Shown in pieces: positions 43,307 through 52,855 of a stretch of 64,000 bases of DNA. Position 1 is the stretch's first letter. Every line of letters starts with the position of its first letter. Origin of the DNA: OMIW01 sp044235645 (GTDB lineage Bacteria > Bdellovibrionota_C > UBA2361 > OMIW01); contig JBIIHQ010000001.1 in assembly GCA_044235645.1 (NCBI GenBank), positions 331,418 through 395,417 on the forward strand, given 5' to 3'. The position numbers were made by a program, and so were the translations under genes. The notes beneath the pieces are model-generated. The model was not told the origin of the DNA, ran no database searches, and worked only from the letters and a program-made list of their open reading frames with translations.

Positions 43307-44377
43307 ATGGCTTCTATTCTTATCTTAGGAGTTAAGGTTCCTTTCACCCGAGGTGGACAGGAGGTTCTGGTTAATACGCTAACCCGAGAATTAAAGGGGC
43401 GTGGGCATGAGGTTGATACGGTAGAGCTGCCTTATCGGATTGTTGATAAGACGAGTTTGTTGAAACAGGCTGCTCTCTGGCGTTCGCTCGACTTGGACTG
43501 CTTCTCAGGCAAGAAAGTCGACCTAGTCATTGCCACCAAGTTTCCGAGTTACTGCGTAGAACATCCCCGTAAAAGCCTGTGGCTTGTCCATCAGGAGCGC
43601 TCTGCCTATGAGCTTCTCGGTGGCCGTTTTTCCGACTTTTCCGATGACCCGCGCGATGCTCTGATCAGGGAGGAGCTTCTTTCGCTCGATACTGTCGCGA
43701 TTGGGGAATGTGCTTATCGTTCGGCGATATCTCGTAATGTTGCGGAAAGATTGAGGGCATTCAACGGAATTGATGCCGACGTACTTTATCCCCCCCTTCC
43801 TCTCGGTCAACGATATCGGTGTGAGCCAGAGGAGCCGTATATTCTCTCAGTCGGTCGGATCTGTACCATCAAGCGCGTCGATCTGATGATAAAGGCTCTG
43901 TCAAGTATTAACCACGATATCCGGCTGAAGATAGCGGGATTGTCCGATGAGCCAGGAGTGATGGACTACCTGACTAATGAGGTAGCCGCACGCGATCTCA
44001 GCAATCGGGTCGAGTTCCTCGGAAGGGTCTCTGATGATGAGCTCCTCACCCTCTACGCTCGGGCGATGATGGTGTATTATGCCCCCTACGATGAAGATTA
44101 TGGGTACGTTACCCTCGAAGCCCTTGCATCTGGGAAGCCCGTCATTACCGCCCATGACAGCGGTGGAACGCTTGAGTTCATCACTCATCACGAAACTGGG
44201 ATCGTGGCTGAGCCAAACCCGGAGAGTATCGCGCGAGAGGTGCAGCAGCTCATTGATAATGTAGCGTTGAGGGCAGCGATCGGTGGGGGAGCGAAGGCGG
44301 CCGTCGCATCGATGGGGTTCCTCTTCAGTGGTTGGGACAATCTCGTAGAAAGGCTCCTATCGCCGTTGGAAAGGTAA
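43307..44377 (+). CDS. GT4-type glycosyltransferase
   Basis: A GT-B-fold enzyme of 356 residues. The N-terminus ILILGVKVPFTRGGQEVLVNTL is typical of GT4 acceptor domains. The C-terminal half has PYILSVGRICTIKRVDLMIKAL, RVEFLGRVSDDELLTLYARA and the donor-binding motif APYDEDYGYVTLEALASGKPVITAHDSGG (E-x7-E type). It transfers a sugar from a nucleotide donor, probably to a lipid or surface glycan in the cytosol. It is the first of three sugar-transferase genes in a row after ftsZ. Confidence 0.9.
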   Translation: MASILILGVKVPFTRGGQEVLVNTLTRELKGRGHEVDTVELPYRIVDKTSLLKQAALWRSLDLDCFSGKKVDLVIATKFPSYCVEHPRKSLWLVHQERSAYELLGGRFSDFSDDPRDALIREELLSLDTVAIGECAYRSAISRNVAERLRAFNGIDADVLYPPLPLGQRYRCEPEEPYILSVGRICTIKRVDLMIKALSSINHDIRLKIAGLSDEPGVMDYLTNEVAARDLSNRVEFLGRVSDDELLTLYARAMMVYYAPYDEDYGYVTLEALASGKPVITAHDSGGTLEFITHHETGIVAEPNPESIAREVQQLIDNVALRAAIGGGAKAAVASMGFLFSGWDNLVERLLSPLER

Positions 44378-44476
44378 TCAGTCTCTCGGTTGAACTCGGT
44401 GCCATCCACTCTGTTTCTTCCGAAATTGTTCCGCAAAATATCGAGAGAAAAACTGATTAGAAGGAGATGATGGCTC

Positions 44477-45841
44477 ATGAAGCGGCAGCGTATTGCGTGG
44501 TTTTCTCCTCTTGGTGGGGGTACGTCATCTCCAGATATTGCGTCATATGTATCACGACAAGTCCTTCCAATCCTGCGTGATCATTTCGAGATAGTTCTCT
44601 TTCATAGTGAGGTGCACTCCTCGGACTTATATGGTCTTGAGCAGCATCACTTTCTGTGTGCGATGCGGGAGCATCAGAAGTGTCCGTTCGACCTATTTTT
44701 CTATCAAGTTGAGGATGTGCCCAGTTCATTTTTCTCCCGATATCATCTGGGCGTTGCGCCAGGGCTTGTTCTCTTTCATCACTATCGACTTCTGACCCCC
44801 CCGTCGGTTGCGATGCACCATAGCTCATTTGAGCCAGTCATCGAAATAGTTCACCAGCGCAGAAGTGAGCTTCCTCCCTTCATGGTATGGCCCGAGCATC
44901 GAGGGCCTGAAGCGCGCCGGGAACTCGCGCTCGCAGGAGGTCTGCTCTTTTCTCAGTATCGAGCGTTTGAGGATTACCATCACTTTTCGGACCCTCGCCT
45001 CATCGCTGAACCTTTTGTCTCGTATCTCCCTGTCCCGGTGACGGTATCTCCTCTCATTCAGTCGTCATCAAACATATGTAGATCGCCACATCTGAAAGTC
45101 GGAATGACTGCGAGCCCAGGGATGGAGGGGCGGGCTCATAAAGTTCTGGGAGCTTTGGCGCACCGTCATCGAGTGGGCCCATCGGATGATGTGAGGCTCG
45201 TGTGGCTTATCGGTTCAGACGAGCGCTGGAGAGCCGAAGAGCTGATACGAGAGTATGGTGTCGAGAGCTCGGTTGAGTTACGTGAGGGAAGGTGTCCAGA
45301 GCGGTGGCAACAGCTTCTGCCGGAGATAGATATCGCCGCACATCTCCACTATAGTGCATTCTTGAGCCCATACCCTTATTTGGCGATCTCAATTGCGCAT
45401 GGGATTCCGGTTATGGCGAGCGATCCCGGTGAAGCACCGAGGCTCCCCGAGTCGTTGACCTTCGGGGTTCGGCCGGGCGAGCATGAGGCAAACGAAATAT
45501 CTCTTATATTAGCGCGGTTTGCAGAACATCGAGCGAATGGTCACGATACTCACGTCGTTGCTGCAGATGGAGTGGTTTCTCCGCACATGGCCCTCCACCC
45601 TGATGGCTACCATTTCTCAGCATCTTCTGTTGCAGCGGAGCTGGCGCTTGCATTTGAGATAGTTGCCCGGGCGATGGCATCGCTCGCTCCTCGTTGGTCG
45701 GCGCTTCGTTCAGCTGCATGGCGAGACATCGAGAGACAACTTGCATCTCCTGGTTTCACTCGGCTTGGTGGACTCGCGGCGCTGGGCTCGCTCCGCAGTC
45801 GTTCGCTCGAATCTCAACAGTCAGAGGGAGTTTCACCGTGA
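44477..45841 (+). CDS. glycosyltransferase-like protein (GT-B fold)
   Basis: A 454-residue protein that starts MKRQRIAWFSPLGGGTSSPDIASY, like other GT-B enzymes acting on cell-surface glycans. Later parts include LVWLIGSDERWRAEELI, DIAAHLHYSAFLSPYPYLAISIAHGIPVMASDPGEAPRL, which resembles a donor-binding site but lacks the clear E-x7-E. AAGGAG lies about 10 bases before the ATG. It is 99 bases after the first GT4 gene, and its stop overlaps the start of the next (GTGA). Enzyme class is likely; activity and sugar are not known. Confidence 0.75.
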   Translation: MKRQRIAWFSPLGGGTSSPDIASYVSRQVLPILRDHFEIVLFHSEVHSSDLYGLEQHHFLCAMREHQKCPFDLFFYQVEDVPSSFFSRYHLGVAPGLVLFHHYRLLTPPSVAMHHSSFEPVIEIVHQRRSELPPFMVWPEHRGPEARRELALAGGLLFSQYRAFEDYHHFSDPRLIAEPFVSYLPVPVTVSPLIQSSSNICRSPHLKVGMTASPGMEGRAHKVLGALAHRHRVGPSDDVRLVWLIGSDERWRAEELIREYGVESSVELREGRCPERWQQLLPEIDIAAHLHYSAFLSPYPYLAISIAHGIPVMASDPGEAPRLPESLTFGVRPGEHEANEISLILARFAEHRANGHDTHVVAADGVVSPHMALHPDGYHFSASSVAAELALAFEIVARAMASLAPRWSALRSAAWRDIERQLASPGFTRLGGLAALGSLRSRSLESQQSEGVSP

Positions 45842-47067
45842 GATTGTCATTCGCATTTGTCATTCCCCGCTACGTCCGTTCGATGGGGGGAGCGGAGGCG
45901 CTTTGCGCGGCACTCGGACGGGCGCTCGTCGCTGATGGCTGTCAGGTTACCATCCTCACTACCTGCGCGGCAGATAACCGCACATGGAAGAACGAGATGC
46001 CGGCCGGCCCGTTTTTTGAGGATGGACTGAACGGAATCCGCTTTCCCGTCGATGAGCGCGATCTCGACAAATGGATTCCCCTTCAGATTCGGTTGTCAAA
46101 GGGGCATCCTTTGACGGTTGATGAGCAGCTCGATTGGTTGGCCCACAGTGTAAACAGCAGAGGGCTAATCGCTTACCTTGACGCGCAGGGACGAGGTTTT
46201 GACGCAATCTTCTTTGCTCCTTATCTCTTTGGCACCACTTTTTGGGGCTCGCAGGTCATCCCGGATCGCTCAATTATCATTCCTTGTCTGCATGATGAGC
46301 CGGCTGGTTACTTGCCAGTATTTGGGGCGATGTTGCGGGGAGCACGAGGGGTAATCTTTAATGCTCATGCAGAGAGGGAACTTGCTCAGCGACTGCACGG
46401 CGGGCTTCCGAGTGGAGTTGTCGGTATGGGATTTGAACCTATATCGGAAGAATTAGAGGCGAAGCTTGAACCTCCTGATATGGCGGGCCTGCGACCTAAC
46501 GACAAGTATCTTCTTTATCTTGGAAGGAAAGAAACCGGAAAGAATGTGCATCTTCTGATAGATCTTTTTTGCGGGTGGAAAAATTCAAGCGCAGTGGCTG
46601 CGGATACTAAGCTCGTGATCTGCGGTGGTGGTTCGTTCTCCGATCTTCACCGTCCTCACGTTCTTGAAAGGGATGACGTTGTCGACATCGCTCACGTCTC
46701 GGAATACGATAAGACGCGCCTTTTGAAATATGCGCGTGCGCTCGTGCAACCATCGACCAATGAATCGTTTTCCATCGTCATGATGGAAGGTTGGCGGCTC
46801 GGGGTCCCTTCAGTGGTCCATGGTTTGTGTCCTGTTACGCGTGATCATGTTCTTCGGTCGGGCGGAGGACTCTATTTTTCATCTGCTGATGATTTTTTCG
46901 CGGTAATCGATCGACTCATTACTGATGAACCATTGAGCCGTGCGCTTGGTGTTTCAGGGCGAGCTTATGTTGATTCTGAGTACAGTTGGGGGGCGGTTAT
47001 CAAGAGATTCTACGATACCGTTGAGGCATTGTTTGGAAGGGAAGCACCTGTTTTCGAGGGGCTTTGA
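45838..47067 (+). CDS. GT4-type glycosyltransferase
   Basis: A 409-residue GT-B enzyme. I chose GTG 45838, which overlaps the previous stop as GTGA and gives the family-like start LSFAFVIPRYVRSMGGAEALCAALGRAL. A longer in-frame start would lie inside the preceding gene. The C-terminal domain shows DKYLLYLGRKETGKNVHLLIDLF, VVDIAHVSEYDKTRLLKYARALVQPS and NESFSIVMMEGWRLGVPSVVHG (E-x7-E type). It acts in the cytosol, probably on the same glycan as the two preceding enzymes. ligA follows 70 bases later. Confidence 0.88.
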   Translation: MRLSFAFVIPRYVRSMGGAEALCAALGRALVADGCQVTILTTCAADNRTWKNEMPAGPFFEDGLNGIRFPVDERDLDKWIPLQIRLSKGHPLTVDEQLDWLAHSVNSRGLIAYLDAQGRGFDAIFFAPYLFGTTFWGSQVIPDRSIIIPCLHDEPAGYLPVFGAMLRGARGVIFNAHAERELAQRLHGGLPSGVVGMGFEPISEELEAKLEPPDMAGLRPNDKYLLYLGRKETGKNVHLLIDLFCGWKNSSAVAADTKLVICGGGSFSDLHRPHVLERDDVVDIAHVSEYDKTRLLKYARALVQPSTNESFSIVMMEGWRLGVPSVVHGLCPVTRDHVLRSGGGLYFSSADDFFAVIDRLITDEPLSRALGVSGRAYVDSEYSWGAVIKRFYDTVEALFGREAPVFEGL

Positions 47068-47137
47068 GTAACCCGCACAGAAATAATTCACCACGGCTCT
47101 CTAATAATGTCGAAAAAGATTTTCTGGAGGGTTTAGC

Positions 47138-49177
47138 ATGAGTGGATATCGCGAGGACATGGCGACTCTCGTTAAGCAGCTGAATGAGCACAGCTATCGA
47201 TATTACGTGCTAGCGGAGCCGACTATCAGCGATGCTGAGTACGACAGAAAATTTCGGGAACTTGAGTCACTCGAAAGGGCTCATCCCGAGGCGATTGTTG
47301 CCGACTCACCAACGCAGCGGGTAGGGGCGAGTCCCGTTGCAGGTTTTCAGACGGTTCGGCATCGAGAACCGATGCTCTCGCTTAATAATGCGATGAATGA
47401 GGGAGAGATTAGGGAATTTCATCAGCAGGTGCTTCGATTTCTTGAGCGAGAAGGAGCGTCGGAGGCGATTACTGCGGTCTCGTACACTGTGGAGTTGAAG
47501 TTTGACGGGATCGCTCTTAGCTTGACGTATGAAGATGGATTGCTCGTGCAGGCGCTCACCAGGGGTGATGGTGAGTCCGGAGAACAGGTGCTCGCTCAGG
47601 TAAAGACCGTCCGGACCATTCCGTTGAGACTTCGGGGTGAGTTCCCGGAAAGACTGGAAGTTCGAGGAGAGGTGGTTTTGCCTCGTGAACACTTCGAGCG
47701 ACTTAATGAACAGCGAGTTGTTGCGGGAGAGCCCCCATTTGCGAACCCGCGAAACGCAGCAGCGGGCAGTTTACGCCAGCTCGATCCATCGATCACCGCA
47801 CAACGTAAGCTCGCGTTTTTTGCTTACGGCCTTATCGGCGTAGCGGAACAGGGGCATAATGCGATCCTCGCACATGCGCGGGAGTTGGGTTTTGTCATCT
47901 CTCCCTTTATTCGAACCCAGTTGACGATTGATGGCGTAGTTAAGGCGTTCGATGAGGCAGCGGCGCTTCGTGCAACATTCCCGTTCGATATCGATGGGAT
48001 TGTCGTCAAGGTTGATCCGACCTCGCTGCAGGCCATCCTTGGTACCCGACAGCGATCCCCCCGTTGGGCTGTGGCGGGGAAATTCCCTCCTGTCGAGGAA
48101 CACACCGTGCTTCGTGATATCTCCCTCCAGGTCGGACGCACGGGAGTCCTCACTCCAGTCGCAGTTCTCGATCCGATTCGGGTGGGTGGAGTTACAGTGT
48201 CACGGGCAACTTTACACAACCTCGATGAAATCGAAAGGAAGGGGTTGTTAATCGGGGATACCGTCGTGGTACGACGGCAGGGTGATGTCATCCCGGCAGT
48301 GATCGCTCCGGTGGTGGCAGCGCGTAACGGTGATGAGCGCCAATTCATTCCGCCGAGTCATTGCCCGGTCTGTGGCTCTGGTATTGTTCGGGACCGAGAG
48401 GCAGCGGCGATGCGATGCCCAAATCGGTTGTGCTCAGCGCAGTCGGCTGCCCGAATTATCCATTATGCGAAGCGTGAAGCCGCCGATATCTCCGGACTAG
48501 GAGAAAAGATGGTCGCGCTTCTTTTGGAGCACGGCCTTATTTCTGATGTGAGTTCGCTCTACGACCTTACCATTGCGCAACTTGAGTCACTTCCCCGGAT
48601 GGGGCACCAATCAAGCGGTAATCTGGTAACTGCGATCGAGAAAAGCAAGAAAATCTCGCTCGAGCGATTTATCTTCGCTCTCGGTATCCGGCACGTAGGA
48701 GAGCGCACGGCCCAGGCGCTTGCCACGCATTATGGCTCTCTGCAAAAAGTGCGGGTTGCTACCGTTGATGAACTGATATCGATACCTGATATCGGCGAAG
48801 AGACTGCATTTGCCATCTCTGAGTTTCTTTCGGATCCGAGTGAGAGGGAATTAATAGATAGACTTCTCTCAAGAGGCGTTCAAGTTGAGGAATCAGAGGG
48901 AGTATCGAGGACAAGTGGAGGTGAAACAGTAGGTGGTGGGCCTCTCAAGGGACTTACCTTTGTTGTAACGGGAACTCTCCCCTCGTTCACGCGCACTGAA
49001 GTTGAGCGATTCATTCAGCATCATGGCGGAACAGTATCGTCATCGGTGAGCAAACGGACATCATACCTCGTCGCGGGAGATGAGGCGGGCTCGAAACTTA
49101 AAAAAGCCGAAGTCCTTGGGGTTTCGGTGCTCACCGAGGCTGGTCTACGAGCTATGGTTGAGCATGGCGAGCATTAA
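47138..49177 (+). CDS. ligA: NAD-dependent DNA ligase
   Basis: Seals nicks during replication and repair, using NAD+ as AMP donor. The N-terminal Ia domain has YYVLAEPTISDAEYDRKFREL. The adenylation motif is VELKFDGIAL with the nucleophile K121. The OB-fold, a four-Cys zinc finger (CPVCGSG...MRCPNRLC), HhH repeats (ADISGLGEKMVALLLEHGLI) and a C-terminal BRCT domain (LTFVVTGTLPSFTRTEVERFI) follow in order. GGAGG lies 7 bases upstream of ATG 47138. Length (679 aa) is normal. Confidence 0.97.
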   Translation: MSGYREDMATLVKQLNEHSYRYYVLAEPTISDAEYDRKFRELESLERAHPEAIVADSPTQRVGASPVAGFQTVRHREPMLSLNNAMNEGEIREFHQQVLRFLEREGASEAITAVSYTVELKFDGIALSLTYEDGLLVQALTRGDGESGEQVLAQVKTVRTIPLRLRGEFPERLEVRGEVVLPREHFERLNEQRVVAGEPPFANPRNAAAGSLRQLDPSITAQRKLAFFAYGLIGVAEQGHNAILAHARELGFVISPFIRTQLTIDGVVKAFDEAAALRATFPFDIDGIVVKVDPTSLQAILGTRQRSPRWAVAGKFPPVEEHTVLRDISLQVGRTGVLTPVAVLDPIRVGGVTVSRATLHNLDEIERKGLLIGDTVVVRRQGDVIPAVIAPVVAARNGDERQFIPPSHCPVCGSGIVRDREAAAMRCPNRLCSAQSAARIIHYAKREAADISGLGEKMVALLLEHGLISDVSSLYDLTIAQLESLPRMGHQSSGNLVTAIEKSKKISLERFIFALGIRHVGERTAQALATHYGSLQKVRVATVDELISIPDIGEETAFAISEFLSDPSERELIDRLLSRGVQVEESEGVSRTSGGETVGGGPLKGLTFVVTGTLPSFTRTEVERFIQHHGGTVSSSVSKRTSYLVAGDEAGSKLKKAEVLGVSVLTEAGLRAMVEHGEH

Positions 49178-49300
49178 AATGAAAGTACGCATCGTTACGA
49201 GAGGCGCGATTGAGCATATTTGAGGTGCTCTTTAGGGCTTTAACTTGCAATCTATTATCGAGACACGGTGAGTGAAGATATCGACCAGATTCCACTCCAT

Positions 49301-49384
49301 GAAACTGTCCCCCCTTTCATCTCTGAGAGTGGAGACACACCTTACTTGCTTAACTCATCATCAACAAAGGGGGACAGGTTCACG
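49301..49384. repeat. REP-like inverted repeat (GGGGACAGGTT type)
   Basis: GAAACTGTCCCCCCTTT (49301-49317) and AAAGGGGGACAGGTTCAC (49366-49383) form an imperfect inverted pair separated by about 48 bases. Repeats with the core GGGGACAGGTT are known as targets of REP-associated (IS200-like Y1) transposases in many Gram-negative genomes. No such transposase gene lies in this window. It sits in the 295-base gap between ligA and the converging queG. Confidence 0.5.
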
Positions 49385-49472
49385 CTTTGTTTCAGACCTC
49401 AAATACGATATTCGGGTATAGCTCAGCCTCGAGGTGAATAGTGCCAAGCTTAGGGAACAACGGGGGAGGAGG

Positions 49473-50624
49473 TCATTGGGTACAAAGCTCTTGTAGCACG
49501 GAATCGTCTTTCTCAGCGGAGGTTATCGTTTCTAGTCCCGCTTGATCGATTAACCCGAGTTGCAAGGCTGCCCATATTGCATGGGCCCGAATGATTGGTG
49601 AGGGATCGTTCGATCCTCGGGAAAGGATCAAGGCTCCGATATCGTCGTACTGCTGGTTAACCGCAACGCAGAGCGCGTTGCGGATGAGCCCCTCTCGCTT
49701 TGCTCTCATAAGTGGCGTGCCAGCGAATTGGGCCCGAAATTGTTCATCGGTATCAATTGCAAGAATATTGGCGAGCGAAAGGAACGGGCCAGAACGTCCC
49801 TGCGCCTCGAGGCCGCGGAGGGCGGGGGTGGGCTGCTTTATTGCTCGGTGATTGTGTGGACAGGCGTCTTGGCAGAGGTCGCAGCCGAAGAGCCATGAGC
49901 CAAGATGTGTCCGTTCCTCTCTCGTGAGCATTCCTCTTTTTTCAATCGTCAGATACGAAATGCAGCGACGGGCATCGAGGAGGTAAGGGGAGATTATTGC
50001 ATTCGTCGGACAGGATGACGCACACCGGAAGCAGGTGCCACAAGACCCTTTTGGGCTCAGGACTGAAGATTCAGCGGGGGCATCGGCGATTGATGCGCTA
50101 AAGATAACCCCACCAATTAGAAAAAAAGAACCAAGACCAGGGCGAATAAGAAGGGTGTGTTTGCCGATAAAGCCGAGCCGAGCTCGAGCGGCGTAGGGTC
50201 GTTCGAGGAGGGGAATCGCATCGGTAAAGGCGCGCCACCTAATCGCGGTTCCTGCAACGGCAGCTGCTCCGAATTGGGAGAGGAGCTTTTTGAAAACGCG
50301 ATGATAATCTCGCCCCCATGCATACCGAGCGATACGCCCGAAACCTCGGGGGGTTGGTCCTGGATCTCGAGTTTCATAAGGAGCGAGCACGAATACGACA
50401 CTGAGGCCTCCGGGAAGGAGGTGCCGTGCATCGGTAAGAAGCTCGGGAGGTTTCTTGAGGTACTCGAGTTGTCCGGCAAAATCGTTCTCTTGCCATCGCG
50501 AGACCGCTTCGGGGTGTGGTGAACCGAGCGGATCGGCACTTGTCGAGCCAAGGAGGGAGAGTCCAAGCTCGTCTGCGAGGGTCCGCAGATGATCCCAGGT
50601 CATGTCAGAAGTGGCTAATGGCAT
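49473..50624 (-). CDS. queG: epoxyqueuosine reductase
   Basis: Catalyses the last step of queuosine modification in tRNA anticodons using cobalamin and two [4Fe-4S] clusters. The ferredoxin-type cysteines are in CGTCFRCASSCPTNAI and CDLCQDACPHN. Preceding phrases RWRAFTDAIPLLERPYAARARLGFIGKHTLL and YLTIEKRGMLTREE are typical. The C-terminal part has HEAT-like helices. Length (383 aa) is normal. No other queuosine gene is in view. The ATG at 50624 lacks a strong ribosome site. Confidence 0.95.
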   Translation of the reverse strand: MPLATSDMTWDHLRTLADELGLSLLGSTSADPLGSPHPEAVSRWQENDFAGQLEYLKKPPELLTDARHLLPGGLSVVFVLAPYETRDPGPTPRGFGRIARYAWGRDYHRVFKKLLSQFGAAAVAGTAIRWRAFTDAIPLLERPYAARARLGFIGKHTLLIRPGLGSFFLIGGVIFSASIADAPAESSVLSPKGSCGTCFRCASSCPTNAIISPYLLDARRCISYLTIEKRGMLTREERTHLGSWLFGCDLCQDACPHNHRAIKQPTPALRGLEAQGRSGPFLSLANILAIDTDEQFRAQFAGTPLMRAKREGLIRNALCVAVNQQYDDIGALILSRGSNDPSPIIRAHAIWAALQLGLIDQAGLETITSAEKDDSVLQELCTQ

Positions 50625-50824
50625 GAAGTCTCTCGCAGTTCAAGTATCGCCGAATATATCTGTCTTGAGAGGTGGTGAAAGATCCTGTTTTGGAAACCTC
50701 CCTGGAAGTGTCGCATAACCGACCGCTCCGATGAAGATGGACTGCAGTGAGAGAGAGCGTCTTGCTCCCGCCCAGCGAAGGTGATACCACCGTTCCATTG
50801 GATACGTTTTCGGTTGGTGATCCC

Positions 50825-51667
50825 ATGTTTCGAACATTTCCCTCCCACATAGTCGCGTTTGATCTCGAGTGGTGTCCCGATCCAGTTGCGGGTCGGGTGC
50901 TCTACGACCTCGATGAGAGTATTAATGACCGTGAAGTGGTTGCGGAGATGTGGCGACAGGGGGGGGCGACGGTGGAGGAACCGCAACCGTTCTTGAAGAC
51001 GCTGTTGTGTCGCGTGGTATCGGTGGCAGGGGTAGCGCGGACGTCGGGGGCGGAGGGAATAAGTGTCACTTTGTTTTCGCTACCAACTGATTGTGATGAT
51101 GATACCAAATCTCGTGAAGCGCAGATTATCGGTGCCTTTCTCGAACGGGTAGGTAAGCAGAAGCGTCAATTAGTGGGGTTTAATTCGATAGCATCAGACC
51201 TGAAAATCCTGACTCAGCGAGCATTCGTTCACGGGCTTTCGATCCCTGAATTTTTTAAGCGTCCTGACAAGCCGTGGACTGGAGTGGATTATTTTGCGCG
51301 TGAGAGTGCGGGGCATGTTGATCTTTCTGAATTCTTTTCCCCCCATGGGAAGGGAAAAGTATCGCTCAATGATCTCGCGATGCTTGCGGGGATTCCCGGA
51401 AAAATGGCGGTCTCAGGGGAGCAGGTGCCGGAGATGTGGCTGGAAGGGCGGTGGCAGGAGATCATCGCGTACAATGAATTTGATGCCGTCACGACGTATC
51501 TTGTCTGGCTACGAGCATGTCATTTGATAGGTTTTTTGGATAAAGAGGAATACACTGTCGAGAGGGAATTGATGCGCCGAGAGCTTGAGCGACAGATAGC
51601 CGCCGGCAAGACTCATCTCGAAGATTATCTAATTGAATGGGACCGATTATCGCGCTTGCACCGATAG
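50825..51667 (+). CDS. predicted 3'-5' exonuclease (PolB exonuclease-like)
   Basis: An RNase H-fold nuclease related to the exonuclease domain of family B polymerases (DNA_pol_B_exo2 type). The DEDD motifs are IVAFDLEWCPD (exo I), LVGFNSIASDLKIL (exo II) and a late IIAYNEFDAVTTYLVW (exo III). A middle segment (FFSPHGKGKVSLNDLAMLAGIPGKM) is also characteristic. It probably removes nucleotides from 3' ends during repair. ATG 50825 lies just before the fold begins; an in-frame GTG at 50747 is possible but has no ribosome site. It converges with purK six bases later. Confidence 0.85.
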   Translation: MFRTFPSHIVAFDLEWCPDPVAGRVLYDLDESINDREVVAEMWRQGGATVEEPQPFLKTLLCRVVSVAGVARTSGAEGISVTLFSLPTDCDDDTKSREAQIIGAFLERVGKQKRQLVGFNSIASDLKILTQRAFVHGLSIPEFFKRPDKPWTGVDYFARESAGHVDLSEFFSPHGKGKVSLNDLAMLAGIPGKMAVSGEQVPEMWLEGRWQEIIAYNEFDAVTTYLVWLRACHLIGFLDKEEYTVERELMRRELERQIAAGKTHLEDYLIEWDRLSRLHR

Positions 51668-51673
51668 AGGGAG

Positions 51674-52795
51674 CTACCGCTTAAAAAGGGTACCGAACAC
51701 TGGCGCTTCCTCGACCGAGGCTAATGCGTCGGGAGAGTCTGCCATGATGGTCACATGACCTACCTTGCGGCCAGGGCGAACCTCTTTGCCATACCAATGA
51801 AGATGAACTCCGGGAAGAGCGAGGAGTTCGGTCATGTTTGGTTCAATCCCGATGATATTCCGCATCGCGATCGCTGTGGCACGGGGTGATGTTGCTCCAA
51901 GAGGAAGTCCTGCGACTGCCCGGAGATGATTCTCGAATTGACTCGTTATCGCCCCTTCGATTGTCCAGTGTCCTGAATTATGGACTCGCGGAGCACATTC
52001 GTTGACCAGGAGGGTGCCATTTCGTTCAAAAAACTCTACCGCGAGGACGCCAACGTATGAGAGCGTTTCCATCGCCTTTATCATGATCGAGCGGGCCTGA
52101 AGAGTGAGGGATTCAGCGATGGGATCGGCAGGAGTGAGTGGGGTCGAGCGATAGAGGATCCCCCTTTGGTGTGAATTGATAGTGAGGGGATACCACTCAT
52201 ACGAACCATTAGCTCCCCGTACACCGATACCGGATAGCTCGCGCTCAAAAGCCACCATTTCCTCGACAATACCCGGAGCGGAGAGAAGTGATGCAGCGAC
52301 GCGATGAAGTGCTGGGTCATCAAGGCAAGTAGGAGAGGAGATGATGAGCTGCCCTTTGCCGTCGTATCCAAGGCGACGGGTCTTCAGGATCGCAGGATAC
52401 CCTGTTATTTCAAGTGCGGCGGCGAGCTGCTCAAGTGATTGCACCGGCGCATAGCGAGGAAGGTCGGCCCCAAGCGAGGAAAAGAAATCTTTTTCAAGGA
52501 GGCGGTCTTGGGCGATCTCCAGAGCACGGGGAGAGGGGCAAATATTGGGATTATCAGAAGAAAGAGAGGCGAGCACCTCCGGCGGCACATTTTCAAATTC
52601 CCAGGTCACGCGATCAGAAGTAGCGAGAAGGACTCTCATTGAACCTTCTGAGAAGGGAGCGTGGTGATGAGTTCCCAGTGTTCGGGTGGGTGGCGTATCT
52701 GATGGGTCGAGAAAAGTGAAGGAGAGTCCGAGTGGATATCCGGCGAGGGCAAGCATTCGACCGAGCTGACCACCGCCGACGATTCCTATCTTCAC
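51674..52795 (-). CDS. purK: N5-carboxyaminoimidazole ribonucleotide synthetase
   Basis: An ATP-grasp enzyme of purine synthesis that makes N5-CAIR from AIR, bicarbonate and ATP. The start IGIVGGGQLGRMLALAG, the central YPAILKTRRLGYDGKGQLI and EEMVAFERELSGIGVRG, and the end VNECAPRVHNSGHWTIEGAITSQFENHLRA are diagnostic. The start codon is GTG (52793-52795) with GAGG about 8 bases upstream. purE lies 60 bases upstream on the same strand, and the two gene products act in sequence. Confidence 0.96.
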   Translation of the reverse strand: MKIGIVGGGQLGRMLALAGYPLGLSFTFLDPSDTPPTRTLGTHHHAPFSEGSMRVLLATSDRVTWEFENVPPEVLASLSSDNPNICPSPRALEIAQDRLLEKDFFSSLGADLPRYAPVQSLEQLAAALEITGYPAILKTRRLGYDGKGQLIISSPTCLDDPALHRVAASLLSAPGIVEEMVAFERELSGIGVRGANGSYEWYPLTINSHQRGILYRSTPLTPADPIAESLTLQARSIMIKAMETLSYVGVLAVEFFERNGTLLVNECAPRVHNSGHWTIEGAITSQFENHLRAVAGLPLGATSPRATAIAMRNIIGIEPNMTELLALPGVHLHWYGKEVRPGRKVGHVTIMADSPDALASVEEAPVFGTLFKR

Positions 52796-52855
52796 CTTTT
52801 TACCTCGAGTTTTTTTATCGTGGAACCGACCTGATATGAAAGCTGATAAGCCGCT

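Noticed and set aside
45694..45837. Longer N-terminus for the third glycosyltransferase.
   Set aside because: It would overlap the previous gene by 148 bases. The GTGA junction at 45838 gives a natural GT4 start.
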